A program made the position numbers and the translations under genes. 64,000 nucleotides of DNA from NCBI GenBank assembly GCA_017506865.1, contig JAFCMP010000031.1:1-64000 (forward strand), given 5' to 3'. This document shows, in pieces, positions 36,101 through 48,700 of this stretch. Under the pieces are notes generated by a model that saw only the letters and a program-made list of their open reading frames with translations, was not told the DNA's origin and ran no database searches. Numbering within the stretch: the first letter of the stretch is position 1; every line of letters starts with the position of its first letter. The stretch comes from Tribonema minus. Taxonomy: Eukaryota; Sar; Xanthophyceae; Tribonematales; Tribonemataceae.

Positions 36101-39100
36101 GCAGCGGCTGCGTGTGCCCGCGCCACCGCTGCGCCGTCTGCCGCGCCGTCGCGCCCGCTGCCCTGGACTTCAGCGGCGCTGCGCAGGCGCCCGGCGGCGC
36201 GCGCCCGCTCAATGGCACAACCAGTGGCGGTGGCGGCGGCTTCGTGGCGTGGTGGTACTGCAGCGGGTGCCCGGCGTCGCTGTGCCCGCAGCACCAGAGC
36301 GCCGCGCGGTGCGGGAAGCCTCTGCCGGAGGGCGGCCGCGGCGGCGCGGCGCAGCGGCGGCTCTGCCGCAACTGCTCGCGCCCGCCGCCGCGCGTGCGGT
36401 TGGCGCGAGTCCTGGAGCGAGCGTGGTCACGCGCTGCCGCCAGCCACCTGGCGCTGCCTTTCCTGCGGCCGCTGCTGCCGGGAGTGGAGCCTGCGGACAA
36501 GGGTAAGTGCGGCCAGCGCTGTCACATGCTGCGCTGCTCACAGAATGAGCGTGCTTGCTGCTTGGCAGAGCATGCTCGATTTCAACTTGTGCTGTCTCTG
36601 TAGCAGAATTGCTGGCGGACCAAGTTGATTCAGACTATGAAGTCGTTGTGCTCTATGTGCATGAAGCATATTGCCCCTTAAAGGGGTAGGATTTAAGCGC
36701 ACTTGAATGGATTCTGTCGTTTGAAGCGTGCTCGGTGTATACACCTAGATTGCCTCGCTGCATGCTCTAAGTAAGCCTTGCTATAGCACAGCAGGAAATG
36801 AGCGCAGCATAAGCATAGTCAGCACCGGTCAGGAATGGCGCGGAGCTTTGACTTTGGTGCCAGCCTTGGTGTGCTCTGTTTATATGGTGCATTGTGTACT
36901 TGTGAGCATGGTTTTGCAGCAATGGTACTGTACAAGGTCAGCGCAAACCTTCTTCGCGAGCAGCACCTGGCAATTCCTACATGCCCATTACCACAGCATG
37001 TCACCGTCAAGACGCGGTACTGAAAGCGGTCACCTCTTCTCACCTCTGCAGACGGCGGCGGCACCAGTACCGACGCACCGCGAGACCTGGTAGGCATACT
37101 GGAACGCGTGCGCGCGCTGAGCTACGCCGCGCGCAATGACTACATCGCGCACATGGTGGCGCTGGCGCAGAGAGCGCAGTCTGCGTGCAGTGGCGGCGGC
37201 AGCAGTGCTGTCGGCGGCGGCGGCAGCAGTACTGGCGGCGGCGACGGCGGCGACGGCAGCACAAACACCACTGGTGGCGGTGCCGGCAGCGCTGGCGCTG
37301 ACGGCGGCGCTGATGTCAATCCTGCTGGTAGTGGTAAGGAGGACAGCGACGCATCGCGAAAGGGCAGGGACGTCCGGCAAGTGCTGGCGGCAGCGGCGGC
37401 GGCGGTAATGCGGCTGGGGACGGACGGGCTGGCGGACTCGCAGGAGGCGGCGGCGGCGGAAGTGGACGCAAAGGTGCGCCGCGCAGCAGCGCTGTGACAT
37501 GCTACGCTACTTGGCGTGCTGTGATGCTGCGCGTACAGTAGCAACCTGTACTACACCAGTTGAGCAGCGGCGCACCTGCTATGTGTACATGTGATTGAAT
37601 CGATGGCGATGAAGTCTGTGCTGTAAGCTATAATCTGAATGAATCCATAAACGTGTTCCATAGCAGAGTCTTGCCCTGTCTTTGTGGGCCCACCGCCTGG
37701 AACAAGTTTACCATTAGCTTTTCTTCTTGTCCCAATTGAAATTGTGTCTTTCTTTTTTAAACGCTGACAGAAGCAGGTGTGCAGCGGCTTTGACCATTGC
37801 TGTGTGGCAGCCAGGTACGTGCACACATGTGGGCGTCATCGCAACTGTTGGCAGCCTGCCTGCTGGCGCGCCGACTTTTGCTGTGCCTGTTGCTGACTCG
37901 AAACTGTGGGCACACTGCCGCAGTGTGTCGGGAACCCTTTGGCGGCAGTCACGCGTCGTCTCGCCTCTGTGAGCTGCCCCATGGCAGATCAATCGCCCAT
38001 GCGCTGTTGGCATGCGCGAAAGAATGGCAACAGTTGAGCGGCGCTTCGGCATCCCGCCGTCTTGATGCATCACCCTCAACCCCCCTCTTGTGCATGCGCG
38101 CAGGCGGGCATCGGCGACAGCAGCGACAGCGGCGGCGAGGGCCAGCGCTGCATGCGGTGGCGCGCGGAGTGCGACTGCCCCCCGGTAGTCGGCAGCACGC
38201 GCGCCGCGCCGAAGCCCGCCAAGTTCAGGGGCAAGGGCAAGGCAAGCAGCGCGCTGAAGCGGCTGGAGGACGCGCCGCCGCCCGCCGACACGGCGCCGCG
38301 CACGCTGGCGCAGTGGGCGGAGTACCTGCTGCGCGCGCCGGAGCTCTGTCCGTCAGCAGCAGCGCTCGACGGCGCCGCCGCTGCCGCCGTCGCTGCCGCT
38401 GCCGCTCCTGCTGCACGCGCGGAGCTCGGCGGCGCGGACGGCAACGCGAGGGAAACGCCTCTAGCAAAGCCATTGCCACCGATGGACGTGCAGGCCGCTG
38501 CTATTCCACGAAGCGGAGCTGGCGCTACGGCAGGCGAGCGAGCTGAGCCTGTGGCAGCACCGGCGGCGCCCGAGATGACAGCGGCGGAGGTGGCGGCAGC
38601 GGCCGCTGCTGCGGCGACGGCGGGCGCGGCAGCAGCAGCGGCGGCAGCGACAGAGACGTTCGATCGTCACGGCTACGCCATGCAGGCGCTGCTGGAGCTG
38701 GCGGGCAGCGGCGAGCGCGCTGTGACGGCGGCGCCAGCGCTCAGGGGGGCGTGCGAGATGGACTCCCTGCTCCTCGCACAGTCGCAGGACATGCGCACCG
38801 TGTAAGTGCCAGTGCCCCCTCTGCCACGTCTCACTCTAGTTCACTCTGTAGGTTGATGTGCACGCTTGGGGGCATGTATGTGCCAGTCCGCACGCCAGCG
38901 TGGGTTTCAAGTGATGGGCAGGCATGCATCGTGCACAATGTTGGAGGCGCTGAAGCCGCTACTTGCATGCTGCTGCCAAACAGGTCATTTGCCTCACAGC
39001 ACTGAACCTGTTTTTGTGATGACCTGTGGCAACGGTTGATTTGTGCCACTTTGGTCCTTCCACTGGCGACTTGGGGCTCTTGTGCTGTCGAAATCATTGG

Positions 39101-39958
39101 TTTTCAACCAGGCACATCTTGTTTCGTCGCCGTCAGTTTACTCGCGGGCATCTATGCCATGTCTTGCATGCACCATCAAGTGGGCTCACCTATTCAACAT
39201 TGGGGCCATGCCAGCAGGCGTAGCAGGCATGCGCGGCAATCAGCCATATCACCATCTGCAGCCTCCCCTCCCCACCTCCCCACCACCACCACCCCCCCGT
39301 GCCCGTCAATGCCGCCGCATCTGACTCTGCGCGCCCCATTCGCTGTGAGTGCAGACTGCGCCGCAACGTCGTGATCCGCGAGCTGTGGGAGGGCTGCCGC
39401 GAGGCGCCGCAGCCGGAGGACGTCGCGCACGAGCGGGACGTCCCCTTTGCGCTGGGCGACGCCGGCCCGGTGCAGGAGAAGCTGCTCGCGGAGGCGCACC
39501 AGCGCGCGCGCGAGGCGCAGCTGCGCGCGGAGATCGACTCGCTCACCGCTGCGGTGGCGGCGCGCCGCTCTAAGGCCGCCGCTGCTGCCGCCGCCGCCGC
39601 CAGTGCAGCCGCTGCCGCTGCCGGGCGCGCCTCCTACGCATCTCTCGATGACGCCGCTGGCAAAGGCACGGCTGCGGAAACGGGCGTGCCTGCGGAGACT
39701 GGGGCAGCTGCCGATGCGGGTGTGGCGGGGGTGGTGGTGGCAGATGCAGCGCCCGTTGTAGTGGCCGTGGGCGTGGACCCAGCAACATGCCTCGACCTGA
39801 CGTCCGTCGCTGCTGCTGGCAAGCCGGCTCCAGTGCAAGACACACCGCGCAGTGCAGAATTGACCAACGGCGGCGGCGATCCGGTCATTGCAGCGGGCAA
39901 AGCTGCGGCGCTTTCAGAAAGCCCCGCTGCGGCTGTGGCGATGAATGGCGCCGTCTAA
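30186..39958 (+). CDS. PWWP-PHD chromatin-reader protein with NSD-like second zinc module
   Basis: Exons: 30186-30351, 30774-31022, 32865-35367, 35886-36502, 37052-37473, 38104-38801 and 39355-39958. All phases fit and give 1,752 residues. The PWWP domain begins at residue 11 (VWAKLANYPFWPARY) and continues into exon 2. A C4HC3 PHD finger spans about 122-167 (CQAC, CDGC, H-x2-C, CHDC) and is split by a 1.8-kb intron. Residues about 170-970 are low-complexity, with alternating basic patches and SSDSD-type acidic patches plus an AT-hook (KKRGRPKR, near residue 379). A second zinc-rich module starts at about 973 (CFLCK...CG..YHAVC...CPRHRCAVC...CPASLCPQH) and resembles the PHD/C5HCH pair of NSD methyltransferases. 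No SET or AWS domain follows. A nuclear role as a reader of histone marks is inferred; the partner enzyme is unknown. Confidence 0.87.
31055..31527. repeat. Two diverged direct copies of a roughly 110-150 base sequence in an intron
   Basis: The segment ending near 31200 (ACTTGCAGGTA...CACATTTTGGTCA) recurs, diverged, ending near 31523. Both copies read on the minus strand as similar peptides containing MQRTQVAV followed by EFP or DFP. They lie in the long second intron of the PWWP-PHD gene. This is an old tandem or dispersed repeat of unknown type; a real antisense gene is unlikely because the frames soon end. Confidence 0.6.
31878..31943. repeat. Two tandem copies of a 33-base unit
   Basis: The unit AACGTGTTGT...GCGCATTT occurs at 31878-31910 and again, with only a few changes, at 31911-31943. 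It lies in the AT-richer second intron of the PWWP-PHD gene. No function is evident. Confidence 0.85.
31986..32150. repeat. Diverged tandem repeat of about 107 bases
   Basis: The 24-base core beginning CATTTCCATACTTGAAGTAC occurs near 31986 and again near 32093. Flanking words (CATGTGA, then TTTTCATGCCA or TTTTTATGCCA) recur in the same order after each core. It is another local duplication in the same intron. Confidence 0.65.
32320..32420. repeat. Degenerate TTCGTTAG repeat tract
   Basis: Short words such as TTAGTTATTCG, ATTCGTTAG and TTCGTTG are repeated several times in a strongly AT-rich tract within the second intron of the PWWP-PHD gene. The tract is imperfect and has no obvious unit boundary. 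Confidence 0.5.
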
Positions 39959-42790
39959 TGGTTCCCTTGACTGGGCCCCTGGCGAGGCAGGAGCGCATCA
40001 ACAACGTGGCGTCTTTGTTTGTTCAGTCGGTGTAGAAAGCTACGCTGCCCTATTGCGTCGCAATGCAGCGTGAGTACATCCTGTATTAGAGGGGAAGGGC
40101 AGGGTGCGGCGGCGGCGTCCTCCGCCGAGCGTGCCAGGCTGCCTTCGGCACGGGCATGCGGTCGGCCCGCGCTTCACACGTGAGCCACAAACGCGTTACA
40201 CTTGTTCAACTTGCACCCATTACCCGTGTGACGCTCATGAGTCAAAAGGCCAGCGCCTTGGGGGGGGGTTGTGAGGGGGGACTCCCGCATTCACACACTG
40301 ACTGCAGATGGGCGTGTCATTCCGCTGACAAATTACACAAGTGCATGTTGGTGAGCTATGCTCATGGAATATGGATGAGAGTTCTTCCGTATTGCTTGCG
40401 CTGCTGCTGTCTTGGTAGTTTTGAAAAGCACCACATGCGCGAAGCTTTTCTCTCTTTCAGGTACTGTAGTGCACATTGCGGGGCAACCACGCTGTGCTAC
40501 AGACTTTCTTCAAGTGGACACTCTTACCCCCTCTTTGCGACCGTTACATGCACAGACAAACCAGGCGTTTGCAGATCTAGCCCACGTTCACACTGGCATT
40601 GGCATACTCTGGCCCACGATGACGGCAAAAGCCATGCATGTGCCGCCAGGCAGTGCCAAAAAATTGTCAGGGTTCTATTGAAATGTCAACGTTGGAGGAT
40701 GCATACTTTCTAATTGGTGATGCATTACAAGTGCTGCATGACAGCAAATGACATTTTCGCGTAGTGTCCTTCCCCCGCATACTACTGTACTGTCGTTGTC
40801 ACGGCTTGCCCTTTTGACTCCGCCATGTGGGTCGTGACCTTCCAACGTTACCACTGACTGAACGCATGTCACAACCCGAAAGCAAGCGCTCCCATGCATG
40901 CTGATTTCGCACAGCTGAGCAAAAAAAATGTGCCTGTGCTGCAAGCTTCGCGCCCGCCGCTACATGTCGCAAACACCTCACGGTTTCCTTAGAAGTGACG
41001 CTCTTAAGAGACGGTTCGTAAAAGTGTAAAAGTGTTGCGTCAGCAGCGCTTTGCGCAGCCGCAACAACCGCTGCTGCTGCGCCGCTGAAATCTAGTGCTG
41101 CTTCAATCGAACAGGATCACCACCACGTCGTCTATATGCCCACGCTCCTGAAAGAGCCGTACGGGCTGTCGATGGGCGTGCCGCTCGCCGTATCCGGCAC
41201 CACCGCCACCGCCACCAGGTCGTGCCAGCCTGCAAAGCGTACAACAACGGGCCCCACCGTATCAACCATAACCGTCTGAACGAGAGGCGGCACGTCTTCG
41301 CCACGCACACCGTGCCCATGTTGGTGACCCTCAGGCCGTCGTCCCTGGCCGCCGTCATGCGCATGCTCAGCAGCGCGAAGCGCGCGCCGCCGACTGCAGC
41401 GAATGACGGCGGCGCGGCGCTGTTGGCGAGCCGCGTCCCTGCGACGTAGCTGCCGGACACCGCCGCGTTGGCGTAGCCGGGGTGCCCCTGGACAGCTGAT
41501 TAGAAACCAGCTCGTCCACAGCAGCCCCTTGCACATGCCGTGCCACCGGGTGCCAGGCGGAAGGGGGCCGAGGGCGCCATCCGGATTTAGCGAGGCTGCC
41601 TCGAAGGTCATAGTGGCTGGAGGCTGCGGCATTATGGAGGACAGAGCAGCGCACTCAGATGGTCAGCCACAATGTAGAACATGAAGTGTTCAGAGTTCCT
41701 CCCAGCGTGACAGGCGCCTTGCACATATGAGTGGAAGATACGGGCTATGCTCACGCTTGTGAGCCCCAGTCTGAGCAAGACACTCTGAGGCGAATAACAC
41801 AGGCAGGTTGCCAGAGACACTGAGTTCCACACTGAAGACAAAGACTATCATCAATTCTTGTCTCGAGAGGGCACACGTTTGCCATTTACAAACATGCTGC
41901 AAGATGGTGTGCTGCCGATGCTGTGCAAGAAATGGTGGCAAGCTACTTGGTAAGTTGGTTCCCAACATGCTCACATTGCCTGACACCTGCGACTTGCATC
42001 CGTCCTTCAGCAGAAGGCGGGTCAGTTCCGACGAGTGCGCCAGTGGCGCTGCCTCCACTTCAGGTGCTGCACGATCGAGTGACGCTCCTGATGCCACGCT
42101 AATGGACAAAGCAGAGTGCCGGCGCCTGCAGCAGCTTCATTGCAGCCTCTGCCCTGATGTCACAAGTGGTCCCTCCTGAACGGCCTTGACTGCACCGCAC
42201 GCATCGTAAGCCAGCTAGTTTGACGCATTACATTTCTGCTGATAAGCGTAGCATCGAGGTTCACCGAGCAATGTTTGATGATCGCCATCGAAAAAATGAC
42301 ACGTGCCCGATTGTGTCTGTTGCGAAAGCGCTGTTCACCGAGAACACCGAGGACGATGAGCGCTAACCTGTCTGATGGCAACATTCCTGACCGACCTGCC
42401 CACGAAGCCGTCTTGCGTCAAATGTCACCCTGGGACACAAGGCCCAATCGCGCGTGCTGCAAACACCGTGACTCTTATCCGGAGATGGCCCGTGCTGTGC
42501 CTGCTAGTGTTTTGCGCGATGCATCGCTGCAGCTTGGCGATGCTGATGTTCGCGCCCCGCGTTGTCCTGCCGCTGCATCTATGTGCAGTGGAAACTGCAC
42601 GAGGCAAACTTCACCTTCAACCGGGGAAAGCCCTGCCAACTCACTTGCCAACTCTACTCGCGACGGTGAGTTGGCAGCAATACATGACAGGTTTTGTGGC
42701 GCGGCAGATGCCGCTCTACACGGCTGCAGCAGACATGGCCTGCGCCTAGAGCAGGTGCCAGTCTCGTAAGGGCCTTCTCGGAGCATCAGC
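39959..42790. other. Intergenic region between the PWWP-PHD gene and DEG9
   Basis: This 2.8-kb stretch has mixed composition and many stop codons. Apart from the coding-like minus-strand fragment at 41092-41632, no gene could be supported. Open frames around 40156-40713 and 42275-42769 show no domain, no splice pattern and no conserved composition. Confidence 0.5.
41092..41632 (-). pseudogene. Coding-like minus-strand fragment spread over three frames
   Basis: Three successive pieces look protein-like but lie in different frames: MTFEAASLNPDGALGPLPPG (near 41610), GYANAAVSGSYVAGTRLANS (near 41470) and TVGPVVVRFAGWHDLVAVAV (near 41230). No convincing introns with GT-AG ends join them, because the gaps are only tens of bases. 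A decayed gene with small indels is the simplest reading. The family is not recognised, and chance in GC-rich DNA cannot be excluded. Confidence 0.3.
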
Positions 42791-45700
42791 ATGCGTTTGC
42801 GTGGTGTCACAGCTGTGGCCCTGGGGACGGTCCTGGCTGGAGGGGATGCCTTTGTTGGCGTTAGTGGTGGTGTCGCACTGCAAGGCGGCAGCGGTCGGCA
42901 TGCCCCGGCGCTCGTGCAAGGGGAGCGGAGAGGAGCGCTGCACATGTCTGTCAACCGCTACAAGAGGGAGCGGCGAAGGGCGAAAAAGGACCTCACTTAC
43001 GCGCAGGACGTGCTTGATGCCAGGTGGACGTATGAGCAGCCACCCGCAGTGGTGAATGGAGGTGGCAAGGCGAAAAGGGGCAAAGGGGTGAGCTTTTGCT
43101 AATCTATCTGGTGTCGATCGGCAGATTCTTGCTGTGACAGGGAGAGCTTTGTTTGCTCCTTAATGAAGTTGCAGTTCTGTGGTGAAGTGTACCTCGCCAC
43201 AAAGTAAAGGCAGTGTCTCACAGCTGAAATTGGGCATGTATGACCTCGTTAGGGTCATCGTGAGGCACAAACAGGTGGATTGCGGGGCATACACGCATTA
43301 TACCTGTCAGGCTCTGTCGCCTCCAATGTTCAAGAGGCGAGTGCGAGGTTTGCTTGGTGCAGTTCCTTGCTGGGGTGTTTGTGAGCCTGTCCCCTTGCCA
43401 TACTGACAACAGTGTGAAGTGTGCTGTGTTTGTGCCGCAAACACGTGTGCAACAAACAGTTACTGAGTGTTGGCAGCAAGTCCACACTGCAAGCGATCTC
43501 GTGCTTGGATAAGCATGGCTCTCACACACGAGTACACTTACATTAGCGGTACGGCCCGAGGGCACAAAAGCATGCGCTGCCAGCTTTCATACACCGAAGC
43601 CTGACGTGTAGCGATGCACAGGCCAAAGGGTGGCAGCAGCGCACTGCGCTTGTGATGTGGCTGCTGTCACAGTCGCTGTGCGTAGCTGTCAAGCCAGTTT
43701 TGCCACTGAGCACTTGCGCCATTATCACAATCGTGGTCGTCGTGAAGGGGGGAGTTTTGCAGCTTGGCCCTGATATGACATATCACTGTGACGCTGGTGT
43801 CAATGAGGCAGGTAGACCGATGGGGGCTGTACGCTGCAGTGTCAGACTGCAGCGCGTCACATGCTGGGTGCCTGCAAACACCATGCCTTGCGCATGTACT
43901 GACCATGCATGTACCCCTTGCGCCAACACTATCACGAAGATTCTTTACTGCTAGAGGCCATGTAGGACAGTAACACAGCTGATCATGGCTGCACTGCGCA
44001 GTGAAAAGAGCAAATATGATGATGATCAACCCAGCACATAATTTTGCCTGCAGTCAGTCAGGACGCGTTTAGAGAGGCCAGGATGTTTCTGTCCGGTTTT
44101 CTGCAGACGCAACTCAGCAGCCTGTGCAGTACTGCCTTCCCTGAGGACGTTGACGGCCTGACACGTGCACGCAGCTGCGTTGCCGCTTCGCAAGGGCAGG
44201 ACGTGCTCGGGGGCCCAGGGGCCCGTGCTTGACTCGCACAGCGTATTCTTGCGCCGGTTGCGTTGACCGCTGCTGCGCTTTGCGGCACCGCAGCCGCCGG
44301 CGTAAGCGCGCAGCGGGCAGCTGCGCCCTCACATGCTCGTGGCGCGACAGTCGCGCCGTGCGCCGTCTGAAATGCTAGCACAGCACTTCAGCGCGAGCGA
44401 TGCGCATGCGTGAAGGGCGCCCCTGCGGAGCCTGCCGCGCTGCTTCTGACGCCCGCGCCCCCCCCATTCCGCACACTGCGCGCCGCCGCCGCTTCTCTCT
44501 CAGGGCAACGGCCGCGACATCGATCCGTGGTTCGTGGACGACCGCGACGCCATGGACTCCGTGCTTGACAGCGTCGTGCGCATCTACTGCACGCACAACC
44601 TGCCCAGCTACTCCATGCCGTGGCAGCGCCTGCGCCAGGACCAGTCTACGAGCACGGGGTTCGTCATCGAGGGGCGCCGCATCATCACCAACGCGCACAG
44701 CGTCGAGTACAGCACCATGATCCAGGTGCGCTCGCTGTCGCGGCGGCAGCGGCGGTGTTGGAGCGCTGCCTGTCGTTTTTTGTGCAGGGAGGGCGGCACG
44801 AATGTGCAGGGCAACGCGTGCAGCGCTTCGCATTGCTGTGATGCTGTATGCATGGTGGGGGGTTGCCTCGCAGGCTGTGGTGATTGCGCTGCCGAGCATC
44901 GGTGATGCCTGGCGATGAGGACCGTGATCTTCCAGCTGTAGTTGCTGCTGCTGCTGAAGCAGCGCGCGTCGACGTCTTTGTCACTTGGCGAAGGTGCGTG
45001 CGCATCACTTGGCGAACGCGACGCGCCGCCGCCGCAGCCCCCCGGCTGGCGCGCCACCGCGGCACTGACTGCGGCTGCCCGCGCCGCACATGCCGCGGCA
45101 AGATGTCCGAGGCAAGGTAGAGGGGCTCCGGCGCACCTGTCATCATGACATCAAAGTGCCTGCCTCCGTGCGCTGCTCCGCTGACACGCGTAGCCCCCCG
45201 CACCCCGCACCGCGCCGCGCAGGTGCGCAAGCGCGGCAGCGACCGCAAGCACCAGTCAGCATGACATCGAAGTCCCTGCCTCCGTGCGCTGCGCTGCGCT
45301 GACACGCGCACGCCCCCCCCCCCCCCCACACACGCAGGTGCGCAAGCGCGGCAGCGACCGCAAGTACCAGGCGCGCGCGCTCGCGGTCGGCGAGGAGTGC
45401 GACCTGGCCATTCTCACGGTCGACGACGACGGCTTCTGGTCCGACTGCGAGCCGATGGTGCTGGGTGCGCTGGCGGAGCTCACGGACGACGTCAGCGTCA
45501 TTGGCTACCCTGTTGGCGGCGAGTGCATCTCCATCACGGCGGGCGTCGTGAGCCGCGTGGAGATGACGGTGTACGCGCAGGTGAGCGCTGCTTCGGGAAA
45601 GGGGGGGGGAAGGGGGGGGGGGGGGGGCGTTGCTGCTGTGCGAGGAGGGTAAGGGGGGGGGGGGTGAGTGATGCTGTGCGCGGGAAGCGGCGCGCGCAAG

Positions 45701-48700
45701 CGCCGCGCGAAATTGCGCCTGCTGTGGCTTCTTGGGTCGGGAGGCGGGGATGGGGGCAGGGCTGTTGCTGTCGCGAGACTCATAGAGGGAGAACCGTATG
45801 CAACGCGCAGAGGGAGGTCATCACCAGAGCGCTGATGCTGCTGAGCCGTCACCGCCGTGTGCGGACGCATGGTTGCGCTTGTTCCTGCCGTTTTCTCTTT
45901 GTGCGCTCGGGGACCGCAGGTGTCTCAGCAGCAGGCTGCAGGGGTTGTGCGGGATTGGGATGGATGCCTTGGGCCTCGCTGAGATGGCACTGCGCAGGCG
46001 CGTGCGTCGCGCCACGGACGTCGTGTGCAGGCTGTGACGTCGGCGCTCACGTGCACATGCATCTGCCACAATCTCACTGACGACGCGCCGGTCTTTCGTT
46101 GCAGCACATGCAAGGCGGCAGCGCGAATGCGCCGCCTCGCCCAGGTGTAAACACTCAACTTTCGCCTGTCTATAAGGCGGCCCGCGACTTCACTTCAAGC
46201 GCACCGCTGTGACTCCCCATGGGTACGAACGTTTTGCACGTGCTCGCTGCGCGCCAGCCTTCGATCGTTCTCACGCGCTTCCGCCATAGCGCCCCCCCCG
46301 CTCCTCCCCAAACCCTACTGCTCACCCTCAGATCCCCCCCTTGAAGTGCCTCACACACTGCCACGACCGCCACGCCCCCCCAAACACCCCTACAACGCAG
46401 GCCGGCATGGAGCTGCTCTCCCTGCAGATCGACGCCGCCATCAACCCCGGCAACTCGGGCGGCCCCGTCGTCAACGACGCCGGCGAGGTCGTCGGCGTCG
46501 CCTTCCAGTCCCTCGAGGGCGACGACGTCGAGAACATTGGCTACGTCGTCCCCGTCAACGTCCTCCAGCACTTCCTCGAGGACGTGCGGCGCCACGGCGG
46601 CGCGTACACGGGCTTCCCGCGCCTCGGCGCCGGGCTCCAGTTCCTCGAGTCGCCCACGCTGCGCGCGTCGCTGCGCATGGACGACGCCACGGGGATGACG
46701 GGCGTGCTCGTGAGCGACGTCGATGCGACCGCGCCCGCCGCCGCCGTGCTGCGCCCCGGCGACGTGATCCTGTCGGTGGACGGCATACAGGTGGGTTCAG
46801 CGCGCGCGCGCGCTGCTGCTGCCACTGCTGCTGCCTGCTGCTGCTGCTGCGGAAGCCGGCGGCGCGGGCTTGATGAAGTGCCTGGAATTGTCTTGGTGTG
46901 TGAGCGTGTGCGTGGCATTTTGAAGTTTGTGTGGGGGGAGGGGGGGGGGGGGGCACGTCAACTCCAGAAACCTGGGCTGCGTTGCCCTCTCACTTTCGTG
47001 TGATCCCTGCCCTCCGCAATCTCCCCCCATCCCCTCTCCGCACGCCCTCGTCAAAACGACCCTCGTCCCACGCCTGTGATCCTCTTGCGCGCACAAACTC
47101 CCCTCCCCAGGTCGCCAACGACGGCTCCGTGCCGTTCCGCGAGGGCGAGCGCGTCGCGCTGCGCTACTACTTCAGCCAGCTCTTCCGCGGCGACGCAGTG
47201 TCGGTGACACTCCTGCGCGACGGCGCCGCGGCCACCGTCACGGCGCCGCTGTGCGTCCCCGGGCACCTGTGCCCGATCCACTTTGACGGCGCGCCGCCCG
47301 CGTACGCCGTGGTGGGGGGTCTGGTCTTCACGGTGCTCAGCGAGCCGTACCTGCGCGAGGCGCTCGAGGCGCACCGCTCAGCGTTCGCGCTGCCGCACCT
47401 CGTCGCGCTCGCTCACTTTGGCAAGCGCGCGCGCGCGGACGAGGAGGTGGTCATCCTGACGCAGGTATGTGCGCACGTGCGTGTGTCGGGTACATGCTGC
47501 GGCGGCGCGGGCGTGTGTGTGTGTGTATGCGCCACCGACTTCATGTTAGAAACCAGAGGAAAGAGGGTGCGTGGCCGCGGGCGCACGGTCTGGACCGTTG
47601 TTCAATTTTAGCGAGGCATGCTATTTGCTCTGGCGCTGTAGCCGCAAGGCGCCGCGGCACCCTCGCAGCGCTCGTCGTCGCGTGGTGCTCGCCCCGCGTG
47701 AGCTCGGCGCGCAATCGCCTCCGCGTTCGTTGCGTCGTGCCGCCGCCGCACCTCTCGTGGCGCTCACGCATTGCGTCCAGCAAACCCGCATGCTGTCGTT
47801 GAGACGAGATGATCGTCCCTGGCTCGGCTCCGGAACAGTCGCCAACGCGCCCCCTCTACACTTGATTTTCAAACTTCAAGTACGTTTTTTGCACTTGCGC
47901 TGCGCGGCGCCGCCAGGTCCTCGCGCATCCCGCCAACCTCGGGTACGAGGGGATGGAGAACCTCCACCTGCTCAAGTTCAATGGCGAGCCGGTCAGCTCG
48001 CTGCGCCACCTGTGCGCGCTCGTGGACGCGTGCGGCGCGGCCGGCTACATGCGCTTCGACTTCTACCCCGACAGGTCAGCCCGCGCGTGCGCCGCGTCTG
48101 CAAGTTGAAGTTGAAGTTTGGTAATTTGAAGTTGACGTGGAAGTTTGGGGCGCCGCAGCTGACGGACGTGCTGCAGTGTGGCAATAGTGCTTGCGGGTGC
48201 TGCGGCAGTCTGGCCCGTGTCAGTGCTATATGATGTCTGTGTCAATGTGCAAGGCAGGTGTGCGCTAGTGCCTGTCGCGCTGTCACGCACGAGCGGTACA
48301 AGCTCGACGTGTATTATGTGTTGGCCAATGGCACTGCTCGCTGCTATTGCCGACTCGCGTGTCATACCTCTAGCCACAAGGAAGGACAAAGCCCACTGTA
48401 TGACGATGCTCAGCAATTTGTGTCCACCACGCATGCATCAGCGCCAGCACCTGCTTTGGGGCAGCGGCGATGGGAATTGACACTGGCGGTTGGTGCACGC
48501 TGCGCTCTGCGCTCGCGCGGCCAGCGCTTCAGGCGCGCCACGCGCATCACACTGCTGTTCACACGCGGCTGCGCTGCTTGCCACGCGTGGGTTCTGATAA
48601 CTTCAACGTCGTCCCGTCGCGCTGTCGCACAGCATGCGCTGCGCTCTGCGCTCGCGTGGCCAGCGCTTCAGGCGCGCCACGCGCATCACACTGCTGTTCA

